This document shows positions 28,001 through 36,115 of a DNA stretch of 64,000 bases, piece by piece (position 1 is the first letter of the stretch; each line of letters starts with the position of its first letter). This DNA is from Blastopirellula marina DSM 3645. GTDB taxonomy: Bacteria > Planctomycetota > Planctomycetia > Pirellulales > Pirellulaceae. A program made the position numbers and the translations under genes. The stretch spans positions 1,689,804 through 1,753,803 of the forward strand of contig NZ_CH672376.1 of assembly GCF_000153105.1 (NCBI RefSeq), given 5' to 3'. The notes beneath the pieces were generated by a model that was not told where the DNA came from, did not search any database, and worked only from the letters and a program-made list of their open reading frames with translations.

Positions 28001-29103
28001 TTGCCGACATTGGAATGGGTGAAAACTCCATGGCAGCCGTACAGCCAGCCGTCGGGTCCCCAGATAAACGCGTTGAGAGTCTCGTGCGTGTCTTGATAGC
28101 CCCAGCCGTCGAGCAGCACATGCGGCTCGGCGTCGGGAATGTCGTCGCCATCGGCGTCAGCGATGAACAGTAAGTAAGGAGCGGCGCCGACCCAAACTCC
28201 GCCGTGACCAACTTCGAGCCCGCTGACCAGATTCAAACCTTGGCAGAAGACCTTTCGCTCGTCGAACTTTCCGTCTCCGTCGTTGTCAGCGAAGATCAAG
28301 ATCCGATCGTTCCCTTCTCCTTCCGGAGCTCGCTGCGGATAGACGTATGCTTCAGCGACCCACAGTCGGCCCCGTTCGTCGAGCGCCATCGCGATCGGTT
28401 GTTGAATCGCTGGCTCCGCCGCGCTGACGATAACGGAAAACCCGTCCGGCAATTGCATCGCCGCGGCCGCTTCTTCCGCCGTTAGACCTGCGTGAGGATA
28501 CATATCGGCGACCAGTCGTTTGGGCTGGGGGGTCGGCTGAGCCGGCGCTTCGTCGTAAAAGCGGAAGTCGTCAAAATTCAAATGCCCCCAGCCGCCGCGA
28601 TGTTGATCGACCAGGCGAATGTAGATTTCTTGCCCCTGCGACTGGCGCAAATCCACAACGACGCGGCGCATGTTCTCGTGATCGTCGCCGGAAGTTTTGA
28701 ATATGACTTTGCCGTTGTCTTTGCGGATCAATTCGACCCGGGTTTCCTCATGTCTCCCCCCGTTGTGCAAAAAGGCGCCCCAGGGATGCGTCACTTGAAA
28801 AGAGGCTGACGTGAGCGTTCCGGTGGGCGGATCCAGATTGCGTTCGTAACTACCGATCCAAAATTTCCCTTGATGGGCGCTGCGCATGTCTCCGCGGCGC
28901 GCTTGGACGGCGTCACCTTCGATCGGCTGCTGCGCGAAGGCTTCTCCGGCGGCCGTCCAATCGGCGAGCGTGCCGGTTTCAAAATCAAGATTCAGCGTTC
29001 GACCAGCTGCGTTCTTCGGCAGGACGCCTGAAGACTCGGCCGCGGCGGCCGACCAGCAGCACGAACAGGCAAACAACAGCGCAAGAGTGAATCGTCGGTG
29101 CAT
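25057..29103 (-). CDS. PVC-type membrane-bound dehydrogenase with cytochrome c and DUF1080 domains
   Basis: This 1348-residue secreted protein has a signal peptide (about 1-22, LALLFACSCCWSAAAA). Residues 30-190 look like a carbohydrate-binding/LamG-like domain. The Piru_Ver-type dehydrogenase beta-propeller (about 195-600) includes LWVAEAYVYPQRAPEG, ILIFADNDGDGKFDE and HGTSNPWGVDF. A HEAT-repeat region spans about 600-1000. The PVC haem-binding domain has CQRCHTLYG at about 1040-1048. The C-terminal DUF1080 lectin-like fold (about 1150-1345) ends in FNGQDLNGWNGD..GWWGKLYEEHGRG..FLNGQPCVDLHD. Planctomycetes carry many such proteins, taken to act in sugar or polysaccharide degradation; the electron acceptor is inferred. 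It is divergent from, and near, an FG-GAP protein gene. Confidence 0.9.
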   Translation of the reverse strand: MHRRFTLALLFACSCCWSAAAAESSGVLPKNAAGRTLNLDFETGTLADWTAAGEAFAQQPIEGDAVQARRGDMRSAHQGKFWIGSYERNLDPPTGTLTSASFQVTHPWGAFLHNGGRHEETRVELIRKDNGKVIFKTSGDDHENMRRVVVDLRQSQGQEIYIRLVDQHRGGWGHLNFDDFRFYDEAPAQPTPQPKRLVADMYPHAGLTAEEAAAAMQLPDGFSVIVSAAEPAIQQPIAMALDERGRLWVAEAYVYPQRAPEGEGNDRILIFADNDGDGKFDERKVFCQGLNLVSGLEVGHGGVWVGAAPYLLFIADADGDDIPDAEPHVLLDGWGYQDTHETLNAFIWGPDGWLYGCHGVFTHSNVGKPGSPPEERTPINAGIWRYHPTRHAFEVFCHGTSNPWGVDFNDYGQAFATACVIPHLYQMIQGARYQRQAGTHFNPYTYDDIKTIADHRHYLGANPHGGNGKSDEAGGGHAHAGAMIYLGDRWPPAYRNQLFMNNIHGQRLNVDILKQTGSGYVGSHGPDFLLTGDKASQILNLRSLPDGNAYMIDWYDMQACHDRNATKHDRSNGRIYKICYGKSENLQVDLHKQSDLELAELTLHPNDWYVRHARKVLQQRASERTINSDALARLQQIAKSHDDATRRLRAYWALHVTDNLAAATTRQMLSDAEPFVRGWAIQLALEVDQNPAPALYAQMVKMASNDPSPIVRLYLASAAQRMPLPSRWDLLARLMSHAEDARDHNLPLMYWYAAEPLADQSPERALALGLAASKSIPQISQLMLRRIGSGDAKNALATLVRGLGDVDDPPTQLTFLRAMRAALAGQRRVDAPAEWAKVGGKLMTSENQEVALEAQSLGVTFGDETALNRFRLIATLAQSPPKVRIAAIKTLLAAADPSLPPLLQNLLENPQLRDVALQGLAQYDDAATPMVILDHYGEMQPSSKRLALATLCSRPAYAQPLLAAIEAGQISSTELTADMVRQLSNLQDEAIDGQLAKVWGSIRATPEEKATLITKYKALVENQSLPPADPQWGRAIFAKTCQRCHTLYGVGGAVGPDLTGSNRANLDYLLTNIVDPSAVMAKEYQPSIVLLDTGRVITGIIRAEDNKTLTLQTAEETLILPKDEIEARKTSEKSMMPDDQLRSFGQHDVRSLVAYLQGKTQTPMLATAENAGELFNGQDLNGWNGDRNLWSVENGEIVGKTLTGIPANSFLISDLAAANFRLKLEIRLVKNEGNSGIQFRSNALPGGSVQGYQADAGAGWWGKLYEEHGRGLLWVKSGEEHLKPGDWNQYEIVAQGNQVKTFLNGQPCVDLHDDKGVKQGVFALQLHSGGPTEVRFRHLQLEILEPSE

Positions 29104-29316
29104 GATGCGACAATTGGGGGTGGGAGGAGAGGAGAAATAGTTGGGGGCAGATTCCTTTCATTTTGGCAGATCCGACGGCGGCGGCCAGCAAAGATCTCAC
29201 AACGATCGGAGATATTTTACACAACCGAATCGCCTCTTTCCCGAGAAATGCCTATCACGCAGCGCGGCGATCGGACAAAATAGAGCCGCACGTTTCCCTT
29301 CCTGCTGGAGCCCCCC

Positions 29317-30531
29317 ATGATTCGCATCGCTATTTTGCTGCTGGCCGTCAATTGCGCCGCGCTGGCTGCCGCTGACGAACTTCGTTTTGTCGAACAAGAA
29401 TTGCCGACCAAGCTGGGGGTCGGTTACGCCGTCCGCGTGCTCGACATGAACGGTGACGAAAAGCTCGACATCGCCATTGTCGATTCGAAGCGTGTGCTGT
29501 GGCTGGAGAATCCCACCTGGAAAGAACACCTCATCACTGGCGATCAGCAGACGAAGAGCGATAACGTCTGTTTTGCTCCGCATGACATTGACGGAGATGG
29601 GCTGGTCGATTTCGCGATCGGCGCCGATTGGCAGTTTGGCAACACGCGTAGCGGCGGCACGTTGCAATGGGCGACGCGCAGCGGAGCAGAGCAGGGCGCC
29701 TGGAAGGTTTTTCCCCTGCCGGCTGATCCGACTCTGCACCGCATCAACTTTGCCGATGTGATGGGGGATGAGCGTCCCGAGCTGATTCTCGCGCCGCTCA
29801 AGGGACGCAACACTGACGGGCCCAAGTACGCGGCCAACGGCATTCGGCTGGTCGCGCTTTCGATTCCCCAAGATCCGACCAACGAACCTTGGCCAGAAAC
29901 GTTGATCACCGATCAATTGCATGTCGCGCACAATTTTTGCGCGACCGACATCAACGGCGATGGTCGCGACGATTTGCTGGTCGCAAGCTTTGAAGGAGTC
30001 ACTCTGCTCGAGCGCGAAGGGGACGCGTGGAAATCGACCAAGATCGGCGCCGGTGAGCAGGAGCGTCCCTACCCGGAACGTGGCGCTAGTGAGGTAAAGC
30101 GGGGCAAGTTGGCCGATGGGGGTGACTATATCGCGACAATTGAACCCTGGCACGGCGACCGCGTGGTCGTTTATACGAAACCGAAAGATGTTCCGCTGCG
30201 TAGTCTGTGGAAGCGACATGTTTTGGATGCGGAGCTGAAATGGGGACACGCCGTTTGGTGCGCTAACATGGACGACGACGCCGACGAAGAGTTGGTGATC
30301 GGAGTACGAGACGACGCCGGCGACAACACGCGTCGCGGGCTGCGCATCTACGACCCCATCAGCGCCGAACATGGCGAATGGCGCCGCTATGTGGTCGATC
30401 CCGGCGGCGTGGCGATTGAAGATCTGACCGTGGGCGATCTAGATGGCGACGGGCGCAACGACGTCGTCGCCGTCGGTCGACAAACGCAAAATGTGCGTAT
30501 CTATTGGAATAAAACTCAGTTAGACCAGTAG
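29317..30531 (+). CDS. Secreted FG-GAP/VCBS repeat protein
   Basis: This 404-residue protein has a signal peptide (MIRIAILLLAVNCAALAAAD). It carries repeated Asp-rich calcium-binding loops of the FG-GAP type, DMNGDEKLDIAIVDS, DIDGDGLVDFAIGA, DINGDGRDDLLVAS and DLDGDGRNDVVAVG, spread over the whole length, which suggests a seven-bladed propeller. It has no catalytic signature. It is divergently arranged with the PVC dehydrogenase gene (213 bp between). A role in extracellular binding or recognition is plausible. Confidence 0.85.
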   Translation: MIRIAILLLAVNCAALAAADELRFVEQELPTKLGVGYAVRVLDMNGDEKLDIAIVDSKRVLWLENPTWKEHLITGDQQTKSDNVCFAPHDIDGDGLVDFAIGADWQFGNTRSGGTLQWATRSGAEQGAWKVFPLPADPTLHRINFADVMGDERPELILAPLKGRNTDGPKYAANGIRLVALSIPQDPTNEPWPETLITDQLHVAHNFCATDINGDGRDDLLVASFEGVTLLEREGDAWKSTKIGAGEQERPYPERGASEVKRGKLADGGDYIATIEPWHGDRVVVYTKPKDVPLRSLWKRHVLDAELKWGHAVWCANMDDDADEELVIGVRDDAGDNTRRGLRIYDPISAEHGEWRRYVVDPGGVAIEDLTVGDLDGDGRNDVVAVGRQTQNVRIYWNKTQLDQ

Positions 30532-30655
30532 AAATTTTCGGGTCTGTTTTTGATTTGTCGAAAGTCCCCCTTTTGCCTGGGCTAGAAGGGGATGGTTCGC
30601 GCGTTAAACTAAAAGCAACCATTCTGTAATTTTTGTGCGTCGATTCGAGGCAGAG

Positions 30656-31660
30656 ATGAGCAAAGTTCGCTGGGGCGTTCTGAGTACGGCGAAAATCGGA
30701 ACGAAAAAAGTGATTCCTGGGATGCAAAATGGGGCTTACTGCGAAGTAAGCGCCATCGCATCGCGTAATCTGGCGAAGGCCCGCGCCGCCGCTAGTGAAT
30801 TGGGAATCACCAAAGCGTACGGTTCGTACGAAGCGCTGTTGGAAGATCCCGAAATAGACGCGATCTACAACCCACTTCCCAATCACATGCATGTGCCCTG
30901 GTCGATCAAAGCGATCGAAGCAGGCAAGCACGTCTTGTGCGAAAAGCCGATCGGCATGACCGCGGAAGAGGGCCAGAAGCTGCTCGACGCCGCGCGGAAG
31001 CATCCCGAACTGCGCGTGATGGAAGCGTTCATGTATCGCCATCATCCGCAGTGGCAAAAGGCGCGACAACTCGTGCGCGACGGCGGCATCGGACGTCCTG
31101 TTTCGATTCAGACTTGGTTTTCGTACTTCAACGACAACGCCGACGATATCCGAAATCAGCCGGAGTATGGCGGCGGCGCATTGATGGATATCGGTTGCTA
31201 TCCGATCTCGTTGTCGCGATTCATCTTTGAAGGCGAGCCGCGTCGCGTCATGGGCTGCGTCACCATTGACGAGCAGTTCAAGACCGACACGGTAACTTCT
31301 GCGATTATCGACTTCGGCGGCATTACCAGTACGTTCACCTGCAGCACGAAATCAACGCCGTATCAACGTGTGCAGATTTACGGCACGACCGGCCGCATTG
31401 AAATCAAAATTCCGTTCAATGCGCCGCCGGACGAACCCTGTATCTTGTACCACGAAACGGACGACGAGATCCAGGAAGTCAAGCTGCCGATCGCCGATCA
31501 ATACACGATCCAAGGGGACCTGATGTCAAAGGCGATCCTGGACGAGTCGCCGACGCCGACGCCGCTGACCGATGCGATCGCCAACATGCGCGTCATCGAA
31601 GCGATCCTGCGCAGCGGCAAGAGCGGCAAATGGGAAACGATCAAGGATCTGGTTGATTAG
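30656..31660 (+). CDS. Gfo/Idh/MocA family NAD(P)-dependent oxidoreductase
   Basis: This is a 334-residue cytoplasmic dehydrogenase. The Rossmann domain has KVRWGVLSTAKIGTKKV (the usual GxGxxG is replaced by a GVLSTAKIG version typical of the family) and the diagnostic EKPIGMTAEEG (about 101-111), whose Lys is the catalytic candidate. The Gfo/Idh C-terminal domain contains GGGALMDIGCYPISLSRF. The start at 30656 (MSKVRW) follows a GAGG 9 bases upstream; the frame is open for seven more codons. Substrate unknown; the neighbouring PVC dehydrogenase hints at sugar catabolism. Confidence 0.92.
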   Translation: MSKVRWGVLSTAKIGTKKVIPGMQNGAYCEVSAIASRNLAKARAAASELGITKAYGSYEALLEDPEIDAIYNPLPNHMHVPWSIKAIEAGKHVLCEKPIGMTAEEGQKLLDAARKHPELRVMEAFMYRHHPQWQKARQLVRDGGIGRPVSIQTWFSYFNDNADDIRNQPEYGGGALMDIGCYPISLSRFIFEGEPRRVMGCVTIDEQFKTDTVTSAIIDFGGITSTFTCSTKSTPYQRVQIYGTTGRIEIKIPFNAPPDEPCILYHETDDEIQEVKLPIADQYTIQGDLMSKAILDESPTPTPLTDAIANMRVIEAILRSGKSGKWETIKDLVD

Positions 31661-31678
31661 AATCTCATCATTCCATCG

Positions 31679-33340
31679 CTAGATATTTCGTCCCATCCGA
31701 GACGCCAGTCGATTCAGCGTTTCGCTGGCGTCTTGATCGGATAGGTGGGCGTGAATCACGCTCATGCCGTCGCGATCGTTCCAGGCGCTTTGCAGCGCAT
31801 TGTAGAACTCTTTCTCGGTACGGACTTCATAACCTGTGCCGCCGCCGAGAATGTCGGGCAGCTTGCTGTACTTCCAGGGATGGATCTCGTTGTATTCCCA
31901 CTTGCCGGCATGCAGCCAACGCTCGGTGCCGTAGCCGTGATTGTCGAGGACGATGATCACCGGATCGTAGCCGTGACGGACGATCGTCGAAAGTTCCATG
32001 CCGGTCATCTGAAACGCCCCGTCGCCGATGATCGATATCACGCGGGCCTTCGGCTTAGCGGTTTGCACGCCCAAGGTCGCTGGCACGGCGAATCCCATCG
32101 ATGTGTAATAGGCGGGGCTGAGAAATTCGGACCGACCGCGGGTTACGAGTTCGGTCGCCGAGAACAACGAGTCGCCGATGTCCGCGATCACAATCACATC
32201 GTCGTCCAGCAGTTCGTTAATCATCGGCACCATACGGCGAATCGTCAGCGGTTCGTCGGTCGTTACGCCGACGGGCGCCTGTTGCATCGCCAGGCCGGGC
32301 GGGATCAAACGTTTCGGCGGATGCGGTTTTTGGGCGGCAAGCGCTTGCATGAAGTCCGGCAACGTGACGCCGTGATAGTGATGATGCCGAACGCGTAGTT
32401 GTTCGCTAGTCGCGTAAATGCACTTCGAGGGATCTAGATTGGCGGTGAAGATCCCCAGGTTGATGTCGGTCATGAACGTGCCGAGGAGCAAGATCAGGTC
32501 GCTCTCTTCGACAAATTCGGTCACCTCTTCGCGGCCCATCGCGCCTTCATAGAGCCCGACATAGAGCGGATGGGTTTCGCGAATGACGCTCTTGCCCAAG
32601 ATCGTCGCGGCGACGGGAATCCCCGTCGCTTCGGCCAGTTGGACCAGTTCGTCCTGCAGCTCGAAACGATGCAGTTCGACGCCGGCGATGATCATCGGAC
32701 GCTCGGCCGAAGCCATCAAGCGCGCCGCTTCCGCCGCCGCTTCGACGAGCGCGTGGGGATCGCTGGTCGTGGTCGGTTCCTGGAAAGTATGGCTGATGTG
32801 CGGCACGACATTGACCATGTCGCGGGGCAGTTCTAAATAGACAGGTCGTTTGAACCGCGCGGCGGCGTCCAGCACGCGATCGATCTCGCGAAACGCCGTG
32901 ACCGGGTCGGCCAGCTCGGCGGTGGCGACGCACAGTTTTTCAAAGACATCTTTTTGCGTGCTGTACTCGCGCACCATGTGATGCAGCAGCGGATTATTAA
33001 TCCGCTCGCGTAGACCCGGCGAACCGGTCAGCACGACGACCGGCGATTTCTCGGCGTAGGCGCCGGCGATCGAATTGCAAATGCTGAGTCCGCCGACGCA
33101 GTAGGTGACGCAGACAGCGCCCAGGCCGTGAACGCGGGCATAGGCGTCGGCGGCGAAGCCTGCATTATCTTCACGCGTGCAGCCGACCATGTTGATCGGG
33201 CTTTGTTCGAGCATCGAATAAAACGAGAGAATGTAGTCTCCCGGGATGCCGAAAATGTCTTGCAGGCCGTAATCCTGCAAACGGCGAATCAGATATTCGC
33301 CGATTGATAAGCCTGCGGTGCTGCGATTAGAATCCGCCAT
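31679..33340 (-). CDS. Thiamine-pyrophosphate-dependent 2-oxo acid decarboxylase (pyruvate/indolepyruvate decarboxylase family)
   Basis: This 553-residue TPP enzyme starts at 33340 (MADSNRS), preceded by AGGAAGGCGAGC. The PYR domain has DIFGIPGDY (Asp28), the catalytic Glu57 in TREDNAGFAADAYAR, and the adjacent His120-His121 in NPLLHHMVREY. That HH pair is the mark of the decarboxylases of this superfamily rather than of acetolactate synthase. The central TPP-cofactor domain and a PP domain with GDGAFQMTGME..LDNHGYGTE complete it. The usual product would be an aldehyde plus CO2 from pyruvate or indolepyruvate. No aldehyde or alcohol dehydrogenase lies next to it, so a fermentative role cannot be argued from context. 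Confidence 0.9.
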   Translation of the reverse strand: MADSNRSTAGLSIGEYLIRRLQDYGLQDIFGIPGDYILSFYSMLEQSPINMVGCTREDNAGFAADAYARVHGLGAVCVTYCVGGLSICNSIAGAYAEKSPVVVLTGSPGLRERINNPLLHHMVREYSTQKDVFEKLCVATAELADPVTAFREIDRVLDAAARFKRPVYLELPRDMVNVVPHISHTFQEPTTTSDPHALVEAAAEAARLMASAERPMIIAGVELHRFELQDELVQLAEATGIPVAATILGKSVIRETHPLYVGLYEGAMGREEVTEFVEESDLILLLGTFMTDINLGIFTANLDPSKCIYATSEQLRVRHHHYHGVTLPDFMQALAAQKPHPPKRLIPPGLAMQQAPVGVTTDEPLTIRRMVPMINELLDDDVIVIADIGDSLFSATELVTRGRSEFLSPAYYTSMGFAVPATLGVQTAKPKARVISIIGDGAFQMTGMELSTIVRHGYDPVIIVLDNHGYGTERWLHAGKWEYNEIHPWKYSKLPDILGGGTGYEVRTEKEFYNALQSAWNDRDGMSVIHAHLSDQDASETLNRLASRMGRNI

Positions 33341-33449
33341 GCTCGCCTTCCTCTGCGATGTGCCTTGTTCGGTCTGCGAGAATTGTACGTTCTTTTCGCA
33401 AACCCGGCCAATCGAGAATTTCGCTGCATAGCGCGCCGAAAAAGCCAAA

Positions 33450-34049
33450 TTACTCGGCCGGCGGATCGATTCCTGCGCGTTTGAAATGTTCGCGCTGCAG
33501 GCGCTTGTCCATCAATACGAGGATCTTGCCGGTTTTGTCATCGTAGCCGTACATTTCGTAGCTACGCAGTTTGACGAACTCGATGTTGTTTTCTTTCATC
33601 ATCTGCATGTATTCGTCGTAGGTCGGATAGCGGCCTTCGACCGCTTTCTTCATGTTGACCGCTTGCTGCATTCCCAAGGTGCTGACCTTGGCCATCGCCG
33701 AGAAGTAAACCGAACCGGCCTGGCTGAACGGATCGACCCCGTCGGCGCTGGCGCCTTCGGCGAGGACGATTTCGGGATCTTGCAACGCTTTGTTGGCGTC
33801 GACCACCACGTTGGATGTTTTCCCAATAATTCCTTTGTTCGGTTTTTTCTCGGCGGGCGGCTGGTCCGTCATCTCGGTCGCCGGCGCGGTTGGCTGGGCG
33901 CCGGCGCCGGTCGCAGCCGAGGGACCTTCGATCGATGGAATGTCGACGCCGCCGGGGGCCACGGGGCCCGAGTTTCGCTTTTCCATCGGCTCCATATCGC
34001 AACCAACGGCGAAAGCAAGAAAACAAGCGACCAGGGCGAAACGCGGCAT
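33450..34049 (-). CDS. Putative lipoprotein, planctomycete-specific
   Basis: This 199-residue protein has a lipoprotein signal (MPRFALVACFLAFAVGC; lipobox AVGC, lipidation Cys17). A Pro/Ala/Thr-rich linker (about 20-70) is followed by a small globular C-terminal domain containing RYPTYDEYMQMMKENNIEFVKL and YDDKTGKILVLMDK. It ends in HFKRAGIDPPAE. The gene lies 109 bp upstream of the TPP decarboxylase on the same strand. I do not recognise a function. The length and shape match proteins common in Pirellulaceae. Confidence 0.7.
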   Translation of the reverse strand: MPRFALVACFLAFAVGCDMEPMEKRNSGPVAPGGVDIPSIEGPSAATGAGAQPTAPATEMTDQPPAEKKPNKGIIGKTSNVVVDANKALQDPEIVLAEGASADGVDPFSQAGSVYFSAMAKVSTLGMQQAVNMKKAVEGRYPTYDEYMQMMKENNIEFVKLRSYEMYGYDDKTGKILVLMDKRLQREHFKRAGIDPPAE

Positions 34050-34130
34050 GAGAGGGGATCCTAAACAGAGAAGGGGCGGCGAAATGGGTTCCGCTAAGCT
34101 GCAATATCGATCATTCGGGAGCCAAATTCA

Positions 34131-34158
34131 AGCGCCGCGGCGGCTTTCTTGCGGCGCT
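34131..34158. repeat. GC-rich hairpin upstream of the PII promoter
   Basis: AGCGCCGC (34131-34138) and GCGGCGCT (34151-34158) form a perfect 8-bp stem with a 12-nt loop, just upstream of the putative PII promoter. No T-run follows. Its role is unknown. Confidence 0.4.
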
Positions 34159-34164
34159 GCGACC

Positions 34165-34193
34165 TTGTTCCCCCCGCAGGCAAGGGATAAATT
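34165..34193 (+). promoter_or_regulatory. Putative sigma-70-type promoter of the PII gene
   Basis: TTGTTC (34165-34170) and TAAATT (34188-34193) are separated by 17 bp, close to the sigma-70 consensus. Transcription would begin near 34200, about 32 nt before the PII start codon. No sigma-54 motif (TGGCAC-N5-TTGC) is seen here, which would be the usual nitrogen-regulated alternative. Confidence 0.45.
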
Positions 34194-34231
34194 CAAAGCT
34201 TACGCAGCCCTGTCCCGCAGAGATTAACGAT

Positions 34232-34579
34232 ATGAAACTGGTCATTGCGATCATCCAGCCCAGCCGCTTGGAAGCGGTGAAAGAAGCGCTTACCGAGGTC
34301 GAAGTCTTTCGTCTCACCGTTATGGATTGCCAGGGCTTTGGGCGACAAAAGGGACAGACCGAGGTTTATCGTGGGCACGAGTTCACCATCAATCTGCTGC
34401 GCAAAGTGCAGTTGCAGATCGCGGTGAACGAAGAGTTTGTCGAGCCGACGGTCGACGCGATCGTCAAAGGAGCGCGCAGCGGCGAAAAAGGAGAGATCGG
34501 CGACGGCAAGATCTTTGTTTTGCCGATGGACGAATGCGTTCGAATCCGAACCGGCGAACGCGGCCCCGACGCGATCTAG
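34232..34579 (+). CDS. glnB: Nitrogen regulatory protein PII with Phe at the uridylylation position
   Basis: This is a 115-residue PII-family signalling protein, trimeric in known members, which reads 2-oxoglutarate and ATP/ADP and controls nitrogen assimilation partners. The N-terminal fold MKLVIAIIQPSRLEAVKEAL is clear, and the T-loop reads GRQKGQTEVYRGHEF. Counting from E. coli GlnB (Tyr46 and Tyr51), Tyr46 is kept but Tyr51, the uridylylated residue, is Phe51. The C-terminal segment GEIGDGKIFVLPMDE (about 88-102) and IRTGERGPDAI are conserved. No amtB or glnA lies beside it. The stop overlaps the convergent thioredoxin-like gene. Confidence 0.93.
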   Translation: MKLVIAIIQPSRLEAVKEALTEVEVFRLTVMDCQGFGRQKGQTEVYRGHEFTINLLRKVQLQIAVNEEFVEPTVDAIVKGARSGEKGEIGDGKIFVLPMDECVRIRTGERGPDAI

Positions 34580-35211
34580 CCTTTGCCCAGTTCGTATTCG
34601 ACGGCGTCACGAAAGACGTCCATATCAAACGCACCGATCCAGACGCGCTGCACCGTGCCGCTGCGGTCGAGGAGCAGCGTCGTCGGATAGTTGCCAAACT
34701 GCGAAATCGAATTGAGTTCGGTTCGTGAAACTCCTCGCGCATCGCAATAGACCGGCAGCCCGATAATGTTGATTTTCTCGAGGATATCGGCCGAATCGCC
34801 GGCCAACTGCTGTTGGTTTTCGATTCCCTGCTTCGCATCACGCGAGCAAGAGACGGCGACAAATTGAAAGTCGGTTTCCTCTTTAAGGTCGCGACTCAGA
34901 CGCACCAGGCCCGGTAATTCCATCAAGCAGGGCGGGCACCACGGCCCCCAATAGTTGATCAGCGTCACCTTGTCTTGCAAACTGGCCGTTGTGATCGGTT
35001 GCTCGACATTCAACAGCGGCGCGAGGTCGACATTGGCCAACTTCTGACCGACCCAAGGATGCGATTGCCGAGCAGGCGGCTGAATCGCTCGAATCACCAG
35101 GATCACGCACAGCCCGATTAGCACCGCAAACAAGATGGCGGTGACCGCTGTGCTGATCCATTTCTCGCCTGAACGTTCAGGTCCCAGGTCGTGTTGATCG
35201 GTCTGAGTCAT
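34576..35211 (-). CDS. Membrane-anchored thioredoxin-like (TlpA/ResA-type) protein
   Basis: The 211-residue product has one N-terminal helix (WISTAVTAILFAVLIGLCVILV) and then a periplasmic TlpA/ResA-like domain with the redox motif WCPPC in INYWGPWCPPCLMELPG, cis-Pro segment NYPTTLLLDRSG and Asp in GAFDMD. Such proteins reduce cytochrome c apoprotein cysteines or other periplasmic disulfides. I chose MTQTDQH as the start; an upstream ATG adds five residues. The stop overlaps that of the convergent PII gene by 4 nt. A cytochrome maturation role is plausible in an organism with so many c-type haems but is not shown here. Confidence 0.88.
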   Translation of the reverse strand: MTQTDQHDLGPERSGEKWISTAVTAILFAVLIGLCVILVIRAIQPPARQSHPWVGQKLANVDLAPLLNVEQPITTASLQDKVTLINYWGPWCPPCLMELPGLVRLSRDLKEETDFQFVAVSCSRDAKQGIENQQQLAGDSADILEKINIIGLPVYCDARGVSRTELNSISQFGNYPTTLLLDRSGTVQRVWIGAFDMDVFRDAVEYELGKG

Positions 35212-35566
35212 CTTGGGCCGTCGCAAAGGTGAAACACGGATTGTCTGGCAAAGGAAGGTTACGCCTTGTTATGTTATCTCAAGCAAGCGGCCCCGTCGGC
35301 AAGTTCTTTCACGTTGGCGAGAGATTCGGGGGGTGATTTTGGCGGCAAAACTTGTCGCGGATCGCCAGACTCTCGTTAAAAGGAAATGAAAATCGGCCGC
35401 AGATTGACGATCGGCCGCCGAAGGCGAATTAGAATCGAGCTGGGAAATCGCTATTGCATTGGCGGACAACTCGCGGAAAATTTGCTAAGTTTGGAAGAAT
35501 CTCCCCTTGGCGACGACCCAACAATTGCTAATGGCCATTTCGAAAACCGACTAGTTACGTACGAAT
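35212..35566. other. Intergenic region, no gene recognised
   Basis: These 355 bp lie between the divergent thioredoxin-like gene and the CYTH gene. A near-duplicate ATCGGCCGC is present at about 35390 and 35410. Neither strand shows a convincing coding frame, Shine-Dalgarno or promoter pair. Confidence 0.4.
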
Positions 35567-36115
35567 ATGAAGTTCGAAGTCGAATTGAAGTTTCCGGTCA
35601 ATGATCTCCGCCGCGTAGAAACGGCATTGGCCGATCTGGGCGCCGCGATCGAGATCCCGGTCAAACAGTCCGATTTCTACTACGGTCACCCGGCGCGAGA
35701 TTTCGCCCAAACCGACGAGGCGCTCCGGATTCGGCGTGTGGGCAGTAAAAATATCATCACCTACAAAGGCCCGAAGATCGACGCGACCACCAAGACGCGG
35801 CGCGAGATCGAAGTGCCGCTGGTCTCCGGAGCCGAAGGCGCCGCCAACATCATCGATATGATTGAGGCGCTCGGGTTTCTGCAAGTCGCCGAAGTAACCA
35901 AAAATCGCCGCAAAGCGAATCTTAGCTTCGCCGATCAAGCCGTCGAAGTCGCCCTGGACGAGGTCAAAGGCTTGGGCGAATTTGTCGAACTGGAGATCTC
36001 GACCAACGAGGACGGAGTCGACGCCGCTCGCGAGGCGATCAACCAACTGGCCGAAAAACTGGGGCTGTCAGGCAGCGAACGCCGCAGCTATCTCGAGCTT
36101 ATTCTCGAATCCTAA
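35567..36115 (+). CDS. CYTH-domain protein (class IV adenylate cyclase/triphosphatase-like)
   Basis: This 182-residue protein is a CYTH-family member. The N-terminal ExExK motif is Glu4-Val-Glu6-Leu-Lys8 in FEVELKF, and the second strand contains the conserved Lys/Arg set in ALRIRRVGSKNIITYKGPK and RREIEVPL. The ending LDEVKGLGEFVELEI is the usual CYTH signature. Members act on triphosphate-tailed substrates as adenylate cyclase (CyaB) or inorganic triphosphatase. Which reaction applies cannot be read from the sequence. It stands alone. Confidence 0.93.
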   Translation: MKFEVELKFPVNDLRRVETALADLGAAIEIPVKQSDFYYGHPARDFAQTDEALRIRRVGSKNIITYKGPKIDATTKTRREIEVPLVSGAEGAANIIDMIEALGFLQVAEVTKNRRKANLSFADQAVEVALDEVKGLGEFVELEISTNEDGVDAAREAINQLAEKLGLSGSERRSYLELILES

